Assembly (NCBI GenBank): GCA_016209035.1
Contig: JACQWX010000080.1
Span: forward strand, 1-64,000
Reading direction: 5' to 3'
DNA from: Elusimicrobiota bacterium
Lineage (GTDB): Bacteria > Elusimicrobiota > Elusimicrobia > UBA1565 > UBA9628
DNA: 64,000 nt
The translations under genes were made by a program, and so were the position numbers. This document shows positions 32,760-43,482 of the stretch, piece by piece (positions within the stretch are counted from its first letter, which is position 1; each line of letters begins with the position of its first letter). The notes under the pieces were generated by a model. That model saw only the letters and a program-made list of their open reading frames with translations, did no database searches and was not told where the DNA came from.

Positions 32760-34007
32760 ATGAGCGTTCGAGTCGGGGTGATCGGGGGAGGGGCGTCGGG
32801 CCTGGTCACGGCCATCACCGCGGCCCGGCGCGGGGCCTCGGTGACGCTCTTCGAGGCCTCCCCCCGGCTCGGCCGCAAGATCCTCGCCAGCGGCGGCGGG
32901 AGATGCAACCTGGGCAATGCCCGGCTGGGCCCCGATCACTACCACGGAAGCGACCGGGAGTTCGTGCGCCGGGTTCTCTCAAGGTTCGGCAATGGGGAGA
33001 GCCGGCGTTTCTTCGAGGGCCTGGGCCTCATGCTCGTGCAAGAGCCGGACGGCAGGCTCTTCCCGCGCTCGGGCCAGGCCAAGTCCGTGCTGGCGGTGCT
33101 CGAGGCCGGTCTCAACTTGGCGGGGGTCGCCGTGGAACGGGGCTGCGAGGTGAGCGCGGTGCGGCCCCTGGGCCACGGGCCCAGGCCCGGCGGCTTCTCG
33201 GTTGAGACGGCCAAGCACGGCGCCCTCGAGTTCGACCGGGTGGTCTTGAGCTGCGGCGGCGCGTCCTATCCCCAACTGGGCGGGGGCGGCCGGGGGTACT
33301 CTCTGGCGCGGGCCCTGGGGCTCTCCGTGGTCGAGCCCACGCCGGCATTGGTGCCGCTCGTGTCCAAGGACGCCTGGATCCGCAGGCTCCAGGGCATCAG
33401 GGTCCAGGCGGGGATCGCCGCTCAGGTCGAGGGCAAGACCATCGCGGCTTCGCAAGGGGAGCTGCTCTTCACCGCCTATGGGATCTCGGGCCCTGCCGCG
33501 CTGGACTTGAGCCGCAAGGTCTGCCGGGCGCTCGTCCGCCATCCCAAGGTCGACTGCTTTCTCAACCTCTTCCCCGAATTTCTGGCGTTTGATCTCGACC
33601 GCCTGTTCCGGTCGCGGCTGGAGTCCATGGGGCCCGTTGCCGGAGGAACCTTCCTGAGAGGGATGCTGCCTGAAAGGGTCGCCGAGGTCTTCCTGTCCGG
33701 CCTTGGCCGGGGAATTTCGTCGCATGAGCCTGTATCGGAGGAGGCTGTCCTCTTGCTGGCGAGAAGGACCAGCCGGTGGAGGTTCGTTGTCACCGGCCAC
33801 CGGCCTTGGGACGAGGCCATGGTCAGCGCCGGAGGGGTCAAGCTGGCTGAGATCCATCCGGAGACCATGGAGTCGAAGACGCGCCGAGGGCTTCATGTCG
33901 CGGGCGAACTGCTGGACGCGGACGGCGATTCCGGGGGCTACAACCTCCATTTCGCCTGGGCGACGGGGTCCATCTGCGGGGGCTCCTGCGCCGGGCAAAA
34001 ATGCTAG
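32760..34007 (+). CDS. HI0933/YhiN-family FAD-dependent oxidoreductase
   Basis: The 415-residue protein has the N-terminal dinucleotide fold VGVIGGGASGLVTAITAARR, then SPRLGRKILASGGGRCNLGN, diagnostic of the HI0933 family. The closing segment GLHVAGELLDADGDSGGYNL is where FAD is bound. The physiological substrate of the family is not established. TATGAT at 32746-32751 ends eight bases before the ATG. It precedes the glycine-cleavage operon by nine bases but that operon has its own -10-like box. Confidence 0.9.
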   Translation: MSVRVGVIGGGASGLVTAITAARRGASVTLFEASPRLGRKILASGGGRCNLGNARLGPDHYHGSDREFVRRVLSRFGNGESRRFFEGLGLMLVQEPDGRLFPRSGQAKSVLAVLEAGLNLAGVAVERGCEVSAVRPLGHGPRPGGFSVETAKHGALEFDRVVLSCGGASYPQLGGGGRGYSLARALGLSVVEPTPALVPLVSKDAWIRRLQGIRVQAGIAAQVEGKTIAASQGELLFTAYGISGPAALDLSRKVCRALVRHPKVDCFLNLFPEFLAFDLDRLFRSRLESMGPVAGGTFLRGMLPERVAEVFLSGLGRGISSHEPVSEEAVLLLARRTSRWRFVVTGHRPWDEAMVSAGGVKLAEIHPETMESKTRRGLHVAGELLDADGDSGGYNLHFAWATGSICGGSCAGQKC

Positions 34008-34010
34008 ATT
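34005..34010 (+). promoter_or_regulatory. -10-like box before gcvT
   Basis: TGCTAGATT contains TAGATT with an upstream TGC close to an extended -10. It ends six bases before the ATG of gcvT, again predicting a leaderless message. Confidence 0.4.
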
Positions 34011-34016
34011 GATGCC

Positions 34017-35123
34017 ATGACTGCGACCACGCTGCGCCGTACCCCGATCTACGAGAGCCACAAGCGCCTGGGGGGCAAGCTGGTGGATTTCCACGGCTGG
34101 GAGCTCCCGGTCCAATACGAAGGCATCATCAAGGAGCATCTCGCGGTGCGGGAGCGCTGCGGGTTCTTCGACGTCTCCCACATGGGGCAGGTCTTCGTGG
34201 AGGGCGAGGACAGCCGCGCCTTCCTGGAGAAGGTCAACACCAACGACATCGGCCGCCTCGTCCCGGGCAAGGCGGTGTACTCGCACCTGCCCAACGAGAG
34301 GGGAGGCGTGGTGGACGACGTCATCGTCTCCTGCCTGGGGGCCCGGCGCTACCTCGTGGTGGTCAATGCCGCCACCGCGGACAAGGATTTCGCCTGGTTC
34401 AAAAGACAGGCCCAGGGCATGGAGGTCAGGCTCGCCAACAGAAGCGACGAGTACGGCATGATCGCGGTGCAGGGCCCCAAGGCCGGCGCGCTCGCGGCCG
34501 CGGATTTCCCGGCCGTGGCCTCGATGAAGCGCTTCTGCGCCCTGGAGATCGAGGTCTTCGGCCAGCGGTCCTTCATCACCACGACCGGCTACACCGGCGA
34601 GGACGGGCTCGAGTTCATCGTGCCCGCAGGGATCGCCGGCCGCCTCTGGGACGACCTGCTGTCCAAGGGCCGTTCCTCGGGAGCGGCGCCCTGCGGGCTC
34701 GGGGCCCGGGACACGCTCAGGCTGGAGGCGGGCTATCTTCTCTACGGCCAGGACATCGACGACGACCACAGCTCCCTTGAGGCCGGGTACGGCTGGGTCG
34801 TCAAGTTCGACAAGGGCGACTTCCTGGGGAGGAGCGTGTTGGTGGAACAGAGGGACAAGGGCCTCAAGAGGAAGATGACGGGCGTGCGGCTGCTGGAAAA
34901 AGGAGTGCCTCGGCCGGGGTGCTCAGTCCTCGCCGGAGATCGCCGGCTCGGCTCCTTGACGAGCGCCACCTATTCGCCGAGCCTCCAGGCCGGCATCGGG
35001 ATGGGATACTTGGACGGGGACGTTCCCGTCGGGGCCAGGCTTTCCGTCGAGCTCTACGGCCGGCGGCTCGAAGCCGAGGCCGTGAAGACGCCGTTTTACA
35101 GGAGGGGACATGCCGAGACCTGA
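34017..35123 (+). CDS. gcvT: Glycine cleavage system T protein (aminomethyltransferase)
   Basis: GcvT transfers the methylene group from aminomethyl-dihydrolipoyl GcvH to tetrahydrofolate and releases ammonia. The 368-residue product has LRRTPIYESHKRLGGKLVDF, GWELPVQYEGIIKEH, CGFFDVSHMGQ, the central TGYTGEDGLEFIV and GLGARDTLRLEAGYLLYG. Length is normal for the family. It is the first gene of gcvT-gcvH-gcvP-lplA; its end overlaps gcvH by 14 bases. Confidence 0.96.
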   Translation: MTATTLRRTPIYESHKRLGGKLVDFHGWELPVQYEGIIKEHLAVRERCGFFDVSHMGQVFVEGEDSRAFLEKVNTNDIGRLVPGKAVYSHLPNERGGVVDDVIVSCLGARRYLVVVNAATADKDFAWFKRQAQGMEVRLANRSDEYGMIAVQGPKAGALAAADFPAVASMKRFCALEIEVFGQRSFITTTGYTGEDGLEFIVPAGIAGRLWDDLLSKGRSSGAAPCGLGARDTLRLEAGYLLYGQDIDDDHSSLEAGYGWVVKFDKGDFLGRSVLVEQRDKGLKRKMTGVRLLEKGVPRPGCSVLAGDRRLGSLTSATYSPSLQAGIGMGYLDGDVPVGARLSVELYGRRLEAEAVKTPFYRRGHAET

Positions 35124-35498
35124 AGCCTGCCGGTACATGAAGTCGCACGAATGGGTCTCCCTCGAGGGGGGGACCGCGGTGGTGGGCGTGTCGGATTTCG
35201 CCCAAGGCGAGATGACCGACGTCGTCTATGTGGACCTGCCCAAGGTCGGCGGCAAGGTCAAGCTTGGCTTGGCCTGCGGCGTGGTCGAGTCGGTCAAGGC
35301 CGCCTTCGACTTCTACAGCCCGGTCTCCGGCGAGGTCGTAGCCGTCAACGAAGGTCTGGCCAAAGATCCGGCCCTGGTCAACCGTTCCCCTCTCGGGGAC
35401 GGCTGGTTCTTCAAGGTCAAGCCCGCTGACCCCAAGGAGACGGAGTCCCTCATGGATTGGGGCAAGTACCAGGATTTCGTCAAGGCCGCGGCGCGCCC

Positions 35499-35502
<4 letters not shown>
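35110..35502 (+). CDS. gcvH: Glycine cleavage system H protein
   Basis: The 130-residue lipoyl carrier shows [20 protein letters not shown] at the N-terminus and the lipoylation Lys in [20 protein letters not shown]. It shuttles the aminomethyl group between GcvP and GcvT. The gene overlaps gcvT before it and gcvP after it (ATGA), and a lipoate ligase gene follows, giving a complete local route to holo-GcvH. Confidence 0.96.
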
Positions 35503-38342
<2,840 letters not shown>

Positions 38343-38351
38343 CCCCATAGG

Positions 38352-39047
38352 ATGGGTCCTCTCGCCATGGATGCCCCCGGCCATATGGCGCTCGACGAGG
38401 CCATCCTCGAGCTCGCCTTGCCGGGGACTTCGTTCTTCCGCTTCTATGAATGGCGGGGGCCTGCGGTCACCTTCGGCTTGGCCCAGCCCTACGCCCTCGC
38501 CTTGGCCTGCGCCAAGGCCTCGGGGATGGCCTGCGTCCCCATCGTGCGCAGGCCCACGGGCGGCGGGGTCGTGTTCCACGACGGGGACCTCACCTTCTCC
38601 GTGGTGTTCCCCTGGGAGCGCCTGAGCCCCGCTCTCCAGGTCTACGAGAGGATGCACCTGGGCATCCGGGAGGCGCTCGCGAAGCGAGGAGTCGAGACTT
38701 CCGTGGCCGGCTTCGCCGGACCCCCCCCGCTGCTCGCCCCCCCCGCGGGGGGTGGCGAGCGAAGCATCTGTTTCGACGCGCCGAGCCCCTTCGACCTTCT
38801 GGGCGGGAACGGAGAGAAGCTCCTGGGAGGAGCCCTGCGCCGCAGGAAGGGTCAAGGGCTCTACCAGGGTTCGTTTCGTCCCGAACGCTGCCGCCTGCCC
38901 CGGCGGGAGTTGGAGGTGGCGGTCGCGGAAGGAATCTGCGCCGCCTGGCCTGGCGCTCGACCCGAGCCTCTCGACCCTGCCTGGTTCGCCGCCGGCGAGA
39001 GGCTGGCGGAGAAGTACGGCTCCGCGGCCTGGAACAAGCGGCGCTGA
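38352..39047 (+). CDS. lplA: Lipoate-protein ligase A family protein
   Basis: The 231-residue protein has the family core RFYEWRGPAVTFGLAQPYAL, RRPTGGGVVFHDGDLTFSVV and the substrate Lys in GEKLLGGALRRRKGQGLYQG. It attaches lipoate or transfers octanoate to carrier Lys residues; position after gcvP points to GcvH as client. It lacks a C-terminal accessory domain, so it may be an LplA-type catalytic subunit or an octanoyltransferase (LipM-like). Residues about 122-142 (GPPPLLAPPAGGGERS) are encoded by a large perfect hairpin inserted in frame. The start may be the second Met, six codons in. Confidence 0.85.
   Translation: MGPLAMDAPGHMALDEAILELALPGTSFFRFYEWRGPAVTFGLAQPYALALACAKASGMACVPIVRRPTGGGVVFHDGDLTFSVVFPWERLSPALQVYERMHLGIREALAKRGVETSVAGFAGPPPLLAPPAGGGERSICFDAPSPFDLLGGNGEKLLGGALRRRKGQGLYQGSFRPERCRLPRRELEVAVAEGICAAWPGARPEPLDPAWFAAGERLAEKYGSAAWNKRR
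38732..38760 (+). repeat. Large in-frame hairpin inside lplA
   Basis: GCTCGCC plus a run of six C pairs with six G plus GGCGAGC, with a GC loop and one bulged T. The thirteen-pair hairpin encodes the Pro/Gly-rich loop that other family members lack. Confidence 0.7.
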
Positions 39048-39074
39048 GAAGAGCCCGGCTGCGCCGGGCTCTTC
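39048..39074 (+). terminator. Hairpin after the gcv-lplA operon
   Basis: GAAGAGCCCGGC pairs perfectly with GCCGGGCTCTTC around TGC, one base after the lplA stop codon. No T run follows, so termination may be weak or Rho-assisted. Confidence 0.6.
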
Positions 39075-39189
39075 ATGGGGAACTTGGCATGTAGTTCTCG
39101 ACAGCAGGTGGAATCGCGGCGGGAAGCCCTGTTGGGAAGATGGGTCCAAAGACCTATGGCAAGCTAGGACTTTCGGGGCTATACTCCTG

Positions 39190-39296
39190 CCGACCTTGTA
39201 ATCCCTGAGATTGGTCGGGGAGCATCCACCTCCGGACCGGAATCCGGAGTCACCAGGGGAAGAAGCGGTGGACACCGTCTCTTCCCCGATTTTTTT
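39190..39296 (+). promoter_or_regulatory. Structured leader with intrinsic terminator (candidate attenuator)
   Basis: Three hairpins follow one another: CCGACC with GGTCGG (39190-39218), CTCCGGA with TCCGGAG (39230-39249), and a long stem GGGGAAGA with TCTTCCCC (39256-39287) capped by CGGT-GGAC-ACCG and followed by GATTTTTTT. The last is a textbook intrinsic terminator, but it lies upstream of a gene: the ribosome site GAGGGGGAGGG and the ATG at 39319 come within 25 bases. A TATACT box at 39180-39185 could start the leader. I could not match it to a known riboswitch class. Confidence 0.6.
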
Positions 39297-39318
39297 GGCG
39301 GAGGGGGAGGGCGCGGAC

Positions 39319-40413
39319 ATGAGAGACATGGCGACCGACGGCCGGAAGGCCTGGGTAGCGTCTCTGGCCGTCCTCCTCGGGATGTCGGCATGGACGCTGC
39401 CGACTCGCGCTCGGGCTTCGGACACGCTCGAGTCCCTGGCCAGCCGCGACCCGCTGGCGGGTCTGAGCGTAAGCTCCTTCCTCGGGCCGGACGGCAGGGG
39501 CATGGTGATCTCCCGGTCCGATTCGGTCGAGGTCTTCCTCCCGGGGCCTGGGACGGCGGGCGCCGCGGGCCTGAGCGTCTTCTTCGTCAGCGTGGGCCAG
39601 GGGGATGCGGAGTACATCGAGCTGCCTGACGGCAGGAACGCGCTCATCGACGGCGGCCCGGCCGACTCGTCGGGCTCGGCCATCCCGCCGATCGCGAAGT
39701 TCCTGGCCGGCCGCGGCGTGACCAAGATCGACCACGTGGTCCTGACCCACCCCCACGCTGACCACTACGCCGGCCTGGGGTATGTCTTCGACAACTTCCA
39801 GGTGGGCCGCTTCTACGACACGCGCATCGACAACAGCGGTGCGACCGGGGACGACCTCGTGCGGCAGAAGGCCGCTGCCGAGCCGGGCTGCGCGAGCGTC
39901 CATCCGGCGCCAGGGGACTCCCTGGATTGGGCGCCTGGCGTCGCGGTCAGGGTCTTGAACAGCTGCCCCGAGCCTTCGAGGTCGTCCGACGTCGAGATGG
40001 GGGCCAGCGAGGTCATCAACAACTGCTCCATCGTGCTGAAGGTCGTCTATGGGGGCTCCTCCGTGCTTTTCACCGGAGACGTGCAGGACGATGTCGAGGC
40101 CAGGCTGGCGTCGGAGTACGGCGATGAGCTCCGAGCGGACGTCCTGAAGGTAGGCCACCACGGCAGCAAGCATTCCTCCAGCGCCGCGTTCCTCGACAAG
40201 GTGAGGCCCGATCTCGCCTACATCGAGGTCGGCCGCAACTCCTATGGGCATCCCGCTGAGACCGCGGTGGCCCGGCTGCAGGCCGTGGGCGCGAGCGTGC
40301 GCCGGACGGACCGAGACGGCACCCAGGAATACGCGGTCGCCCCGTCTACGCAAGGCGGAGACGGGGCGACCGAGGTCCCCGTGGCGGCGGCCGGCTTCTT
40401 CGCAGGCCGCTGA
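39319..40413 (+). CDS. Secreted ComEC/Rec2-like metallo-beta-lactamase hydrolase
   Basis: The 364-residue protein has a signal peptide (WVASLAVLLGMSAWTLPTRA) and a metallo-beta-lactamase fold like the C-terminal domain of ComEC: FFVSVGQGDAEYIELPDG, the metal site VVLTHPHADHYAGLGY, SVLFTGDVQDD and DVLKVGHHGSKHSSS. ComEC channels DNA in natural transformation; this stand-alone exported form may be a nuclease or phosphodiesterase. Six Cys-poor but acidic stretches suggest a soluble protein. The ATG follows a strong purine-rich ribosome site, and the leader holds an apparent transcription terminator. Confidence 0.85.
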   Translation: MRDMATDGRKAWVASLAVLLGMSAWTLPTRARASDTLESLASRDPLAGLSVSSFLGPDGRGMVISRSDSVEVFLPGPGTAGAAGLSVFFVSVGQGDAEYIELPDGRNALIDGGPADSSGSAIPPIAKFLAGRGVTKIDHVVLTHPHADHYAGLGYVFDNFQVGRFYDTRIDNSGATGDDLVRQKAAAEPGCASVHPAPGDSLDWAPGVAVRVLNSCPEPSRSSDVEMGASEVINNCSIVLKVVYGGSSVLFTGDVQDDVEARLASEYGDELRADVLKVGHHGSKHSSSAAFLDKVRPDLAYIEVGRNSYGHPAETAVARLQAVGASVRRTDRDGTQEYAVAPSTQGGDGATEVPVAAAGFFAGR

Positions 40414-40431
40414 TTTGATATAACTGGTGCA

Positions 40432-40662
40432 ATGAAAGCCTTCGTGTTGTGCCGCATCGCGCCGGGCCTGGAAGCCGAGGCGGTCAAGAGGTTCCGCTCC
40501 GTCGAAGGGGTGACCGAGGTCTACCTCGTGTTCGGCGCCTGGGACGCCATCCTCAGCGTCGAGGCAGATACCATCGATAAATTGAGCTCCATGATCACGG
40601 CCCAACTCCGCGGCATCCCGGGCGTGTCCGCGACCGAAACCCTGGTCACGACGAATCTCTAG
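40432..40662 (+). CDS. Stand-alone Lrp/AsnC ligand-binding domain protein
   Basis: The 76-residue protein is only the RAM/AsnC sensor domain (AFVLCRIAPGLEAEAVKRFR, VEGVTEVYLVFGAWDAILSV). It has no DNA-binding helix-turn-helix. Such proteins assemble into rings that bind amino acids; a partner is needed for any regulatory effect. TATAAC at 40419-40424 ends seven bases before the ATG. It is followed without spacing by a membrane protein gene starting with GTG. Confidence 0.85.
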   Translation: MKAFVLCRIAPGLEAEAVKRFRSVEGVTEVYLVFGAWDAILSVEADTIDKLSSMITAQLRGIPGVSATETLVTTNL

Positions 40663-42390
40663 GTGCCAGGTACGTCTTGGGAATCCGGCCGGCCAGGATT
40701 GGCCGTCGCCATCCTTTTCTCCGTCGCCGCCTCCCTGCCCTTCCTGGGCAAGGCCTTCCACATGGACGAGCCGTTGTTCCTATATACGGCCCAGCACCTG
40801 CTCGCGGACCCTCTGAGGCCGGGGCTCTTCGCGTTCAACTGGTACGGCACCTCCGCGCCGATGGCGCAGATCAACAACAACCCGCCGCTCCTGTCCTGCC
40901 TGCTGGCGCCGGTCCTGGCCCTGGCCGGCGGCAGGGAGTGGGTCATCCGCCTCGCCTTCCTGCCGTTCGACGTCTTGGCGGCCGCAGCGCTCTACCTCCT
41001 GGCCGGCCGGTTCCTGGCGAGGCCGCTATGGCCGGTCTTGATCGTGCTGGCCTGCCCCGCCTACCTGGTCAACATGGGGCATCTGATGGCTGAGAAACCG
41101 GCGATGGCGCTCGGCGCCGCGGGGCTCTACGGCCTGGTCCGGGGACTGGAGGCCGGCCAGCGAGGATGGGAGCTCGGGGCCATGGCATGCCTCGCTCTTG
41201 CGGTCCTCTCGAAAACCGGAGCGGTCCTGTTCCTGGCCCCTGCGGCCGCGCTGCTCCTGGGCAGCGGCCGCGGCGCGCAGGCTGTCATGGGGTTCTGCGG
41301 CTGGACGCTCAGCCCCGCATTGGCCGTGGCCGTGTGGCAGGACCTGGCCGGCTTGGGAGGGATGGGGCCGTCGCTCGAGGTCCTGCGGCGCTCGTACGCG
41401 CTCACCGCGTGGCCCTACAAGCTCCGGGCGTTCCTAGCCTTCGCCGGGGGATGCGGGGTCGTGACCGCGCTCTGGCCCTTGTGGGTCCTCAAGGGGCGTC
41501 CCAGGCTGCTGGCCGCCGCGGCCGCCGCGGCCGGCATCCTCCTGTCGCCGTTCTTCGATATCCGGGCCGTCCGAGGCCTCGACCGCGTTGTCGGGCTGGT
41601 CTTCGCTTGCGGGGCCATCGCGGGCTTTCTGGCCGTCGGTACCGCCCGTTCAGCGGCGTCCGGGGAGGGCGCGGTCGAGGCCGGAGGCCGAGCGTCCCGG
41701 CCGTCGTCTGGAGAGGCGTTGGCCGGCCGGGGCGATGGGGGACTGCGCCGCCCGCCCGGATGGCCCTTGTGGGCCGCGTGGATCGCCGCGGGGGCGTTCC
41801 TCCAGCTCTTCCTCTACTGGGGGGTGCTGGCCAGGATCGTGCTGTTCCTGACCCCGCCGCTCGTCTTCCTGCTGGCCGGGCGTCTGGAGGGTGAACTGCG
41901 CCCACGCGCGCTCGCCGTCGTCTATGTCGCGAGCTTCGTCCTCACGGCGGTCCTCGGCCTCGGCGCGGCCTGGGTGGACCGGCGCTACGCGGACAGCCAG
42001 AGGCGCTTCGCGCTCGAAGTCGTCGCGCCCGCCGCGGCCGCGGGCAGGAGAGTCTTCTTCGCCGGGCATTGGGGGCTCCAGTACTACCTGGAGAAGGCGG
42101 GAGCGTCCCCGCTGGATGAATCCCGAGGGGGGTATGAGGCCATGAGGCGGGGGGATCTTCTCGCTCTCTCAAGGGTCAACTCCAACAACAGCCTCTTGGG
42201 CGAGCCAAGGCTCGCCCAAGAACATGTTATCCGGCACGACCGCCGGATCGTGGTGCGCACGAGCGTGCCGTTGAGGTTGCTCAGCGGCTGGACCGGGCAG
42301 GCGGGGTTCTACGCGGACTCCTGGGGGTTCCTGCCGTACTCCTTCAGCCTCGAGCCGGTGGAGGAGTTCGCCTTGGGCGAGCACCAGTGA
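40663..42390 (+). CDS. GT-C type membrane glycosyltransferase-like protein, paralogue 1
   Basis: The 575-residue polytopic protein has about eleven membrane helices. Its first loop carries FHMDEPLFLYTAQHLLADPL and MAQINNNPPLLS, an acidic DE pair and NN.PPL motif like those in ArnT/PMT-type lipid-linked sugar transferases. The C-terminal soluble part contains VFFAGHWGLQYYLEKAGASP. Two paralogues follow at 45621 and 47318. The donor and acceptor are unknown. The GTG start follows the previous stop directly. Residues about 336-356 (GAVEAGGRASRPSSGEALAG) are the dispersed in-frame repeat, and residues near 515 are encoded by a 12-bp hairpin. Confidence 0.75.
   Translation: MPGTSWESGRPGLAVAILFSVAASLPFLGKAFHMDEPLFLYTAQHLLADPLRPGLFAFNWYGTSAPMAQINNNPPLLSCLLAPVLALAGGREWVIRLAFLPFDVLAAAALYLLAGRFLARPLWPVLIVLACPAYLVNMGHLMAEKPAMALGAAGLYGLVRGLEAGQRGWELGAMACLALAVLSKTGAVLFLAPAAALLLGSGRGAQAVMGFCGWTLSPALAVAVWQDLAGLGGMGPSLEVLRRSYALTAWPYKLRAFLAFAGGCGVVTALWPLWVLKGRPRLLAAAAAAAGILLSPFFDIRAVRGLDRVVGLVFACGAIAGFLAVGTARSAASGEGAVEAGGRASRPSSGEALAGRGDGGLRRPPGWPLWAAWIAAGAFLQLFLYWGVLARIVLFLTPPLVFLLAGRLEGELRPRALAVVYVASFVLTAVLGLGAAWVDRRYADSQRRFALEVVAPAAAAGRRVFFAGHWGLQYYLEKAGASPLDESRGGYEAMRRGDLLALSRVNSNNSLLGEPRLAQEHVIRHDRRIVVRTSVPLRLLSGWTGQAGFYADSWGFLPYSFSLEPVEEFALGEHQ
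41668..41730 (+). repeat. In-frame dispersed repeat (B)
   Basis: A copy of the roughly 60-bp element beginning GGCGCGGTCGAGGCCGGAGG and ending near GGCGTTGGCCGGCCGG, read in frame as GAVEAGGRAS. It sits in a loop between membrane helices. Confidence 0.75.
42195..42220 (+). repeat. 12-bp perfect hairpin inside membrane protein gene
   Basis: CTTGGGCGAGCC and GGCTCGCCCAAG flank AA. The hairpin is read in frame as LLGEPRLAQE in the C-terminal periplasmic part. Confidence 0.65.
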
Positions 42391-42398
42391 AGATTTCC

Positions 42399-42404
42399 TA
42401 TAAT
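42399..42404 (+). promoter_or_regulatory. -10 box deciding the channel gene start
   Basis: A perfect TATAAT ends six bases before the GTG at 42411. It lies inside the alternative longer frame that starts at 42387, which argues for the shorter protein and a leaderless transcript. Confidence 0.55.
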
Positions 42405-42410
42405 GTCCCC

Positions 42411-43436
42411 GTGAAAGAGATCCTGGAGATGCGCCGGCGGCTCTACGAGGTGGCCGCGCTCATGTCGGCCGTGCTCCTGACCGGGACGACGGGCTACGTC
42501 TGGCTCTCCAAGTGCTCGGTCTTCGACGGCCTCTACATGACGGTCATCACCCTGGCCACGGTCGGCTACGGCGAGACCGTCCCGCTCGACCAGGCCGGCC
42601 GGGCCTTCACGATCCTGCTCATCCTGGGCGGCATCGGAGTGATGACCTACGCCTTCACCTCGCTCACCTCGATCGTCGTTGAGGGACATCTCTCGGTCGT
42701 TTTGAGGAGGAGACGCATGGAGAAAGAGATCGCCAAGCTGACGGGCCACTACATCGTATGCGGCGCCGACCACTCGGGCGGCGTGATCTCGGCGGAGCTC
42801 CACCGCACGGGGCGCCCTTTCGTCGTGATCGACCGCGACCCCGAGACCGTGCAGAGGCTGGCCGACCGGCTGGGCGCCGAGAGGATGCTCCACGTCATCG
42901 GCGACGCCACCGCGGACGAGACCTTGAAGGCCGCCGGCGTCGAGCGCGCGGCCGGCGTCTTCGCGGTCCTGGCCACGGACCAGGACAACGCCTTCGTGGC
43001 CTTGAGCGCCAAGGGCCTCAACGCGAGCCTGCGCGTGGTGTCCCGGCAGAAGGAGCTCGGCGTGCGGGAGAAGCTCTTCCGCAGCGGCGCGGACAACGTG
43101 GTCAACCCGTCCTACATCGGCGGCCTGCGCATGGCCTCGGAGATGATCCGGCCCGCCACCGTGGGCTTCCTCGACTCCATGATGCGCGACAAGGGGTCCT
43201 CCTTCCGGTTCGAGGAGATCGACGTCCCGCAGGGGTCGCCATTCGTCGGCCGCCGCCTCTCCGAGCTCAAGGACGCGGGCGCCGCCGGGACGCTGCTGGT
43301 GGCGGTCTTGGACCCTGAGACCGGGAAATACGAGATCAACCCGGACTGCAAGCGCCCGATCAAGGCCGGGGACGCCCTGGTCATGCTGGGCGAGGCGCCT
43401 CGGCTCGCCGACCTGCGCGACCGGATGAGGTCGTGA
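42411..43436 (+). CDS. Two-helix potassium channel with RCK (TrkA-N/TrkA-C) domains
   Basis: The 341-residue protein has two membrane helices flanking the pore filter TLATVGYGE (about 40-50). An RCK N domain follows with the nucleotide-binding IVCGADHSGGVISAELHRTG and VVIDRDPETVQRL (about 105-230), and a TrkA-C domain (about 250-335). It resembles MthK/Kch-type channels gated by ligand binding to RCK. An upstream GTG at 42387 would add eight residues and overlap the previous stop. The full filter argues for K+ selectivity. Confidence 0.9.
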   Translation: MKEILEMRRRLYEVAALMSAVLLTGTTGYVWLSKCSVFDGLYMTVITLATVGYGETVPLDQAGRAFTILLILGGIGVMTYAFTSLTSIVVEGHLSVVLRRRRMEKEIAKLTGHYIVCGADHSGGVISAELHRTGRPFVVIDRDPETVQRLADRLGAERMLHVIGDATADETLKAAGVERAAGVFAVLATDQDNAFVALSAKGLNASLRVVSRQKELGVREKLFRSGADNVVNPSYIGGLRMASEMIRPATVGFLDSMMRDKGSSFRFEEIDVPQGSPFVGRRLSELKDAGAAGTLLVAVLDPETGKYEINPDCKRPIKAGDALVMLGEAPRLADLRDRMRS

Positions 43437-43451
43437 CCCCATCTATTGTCC

Positions 43452-43479
43452 TTGAATTGGTGCCCTGATTTGTTTTAAT
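43452..43479 (+). promoter_or_regulatory. Promoter before the tandem receiver genes
   Basis: TTGAAT and TTTAAT are separated by 16 bases in an AT-rich gap after the channel gene. The -10 ends three bases before one ATG (43483) and fifteen before another in-frame ATG (43495), so the true start may be the second. Confidence 0.55.
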
Positions 43480-43482
43480 CTG

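Noticed and set aside
39190-39255. Glycine or cyclic-di-GMP riboswitch upstream of the ComEC-like gene
   Set aside because: The conserved core sequences of those classes could not be found; only the generic hairpin-terminator layout is present.
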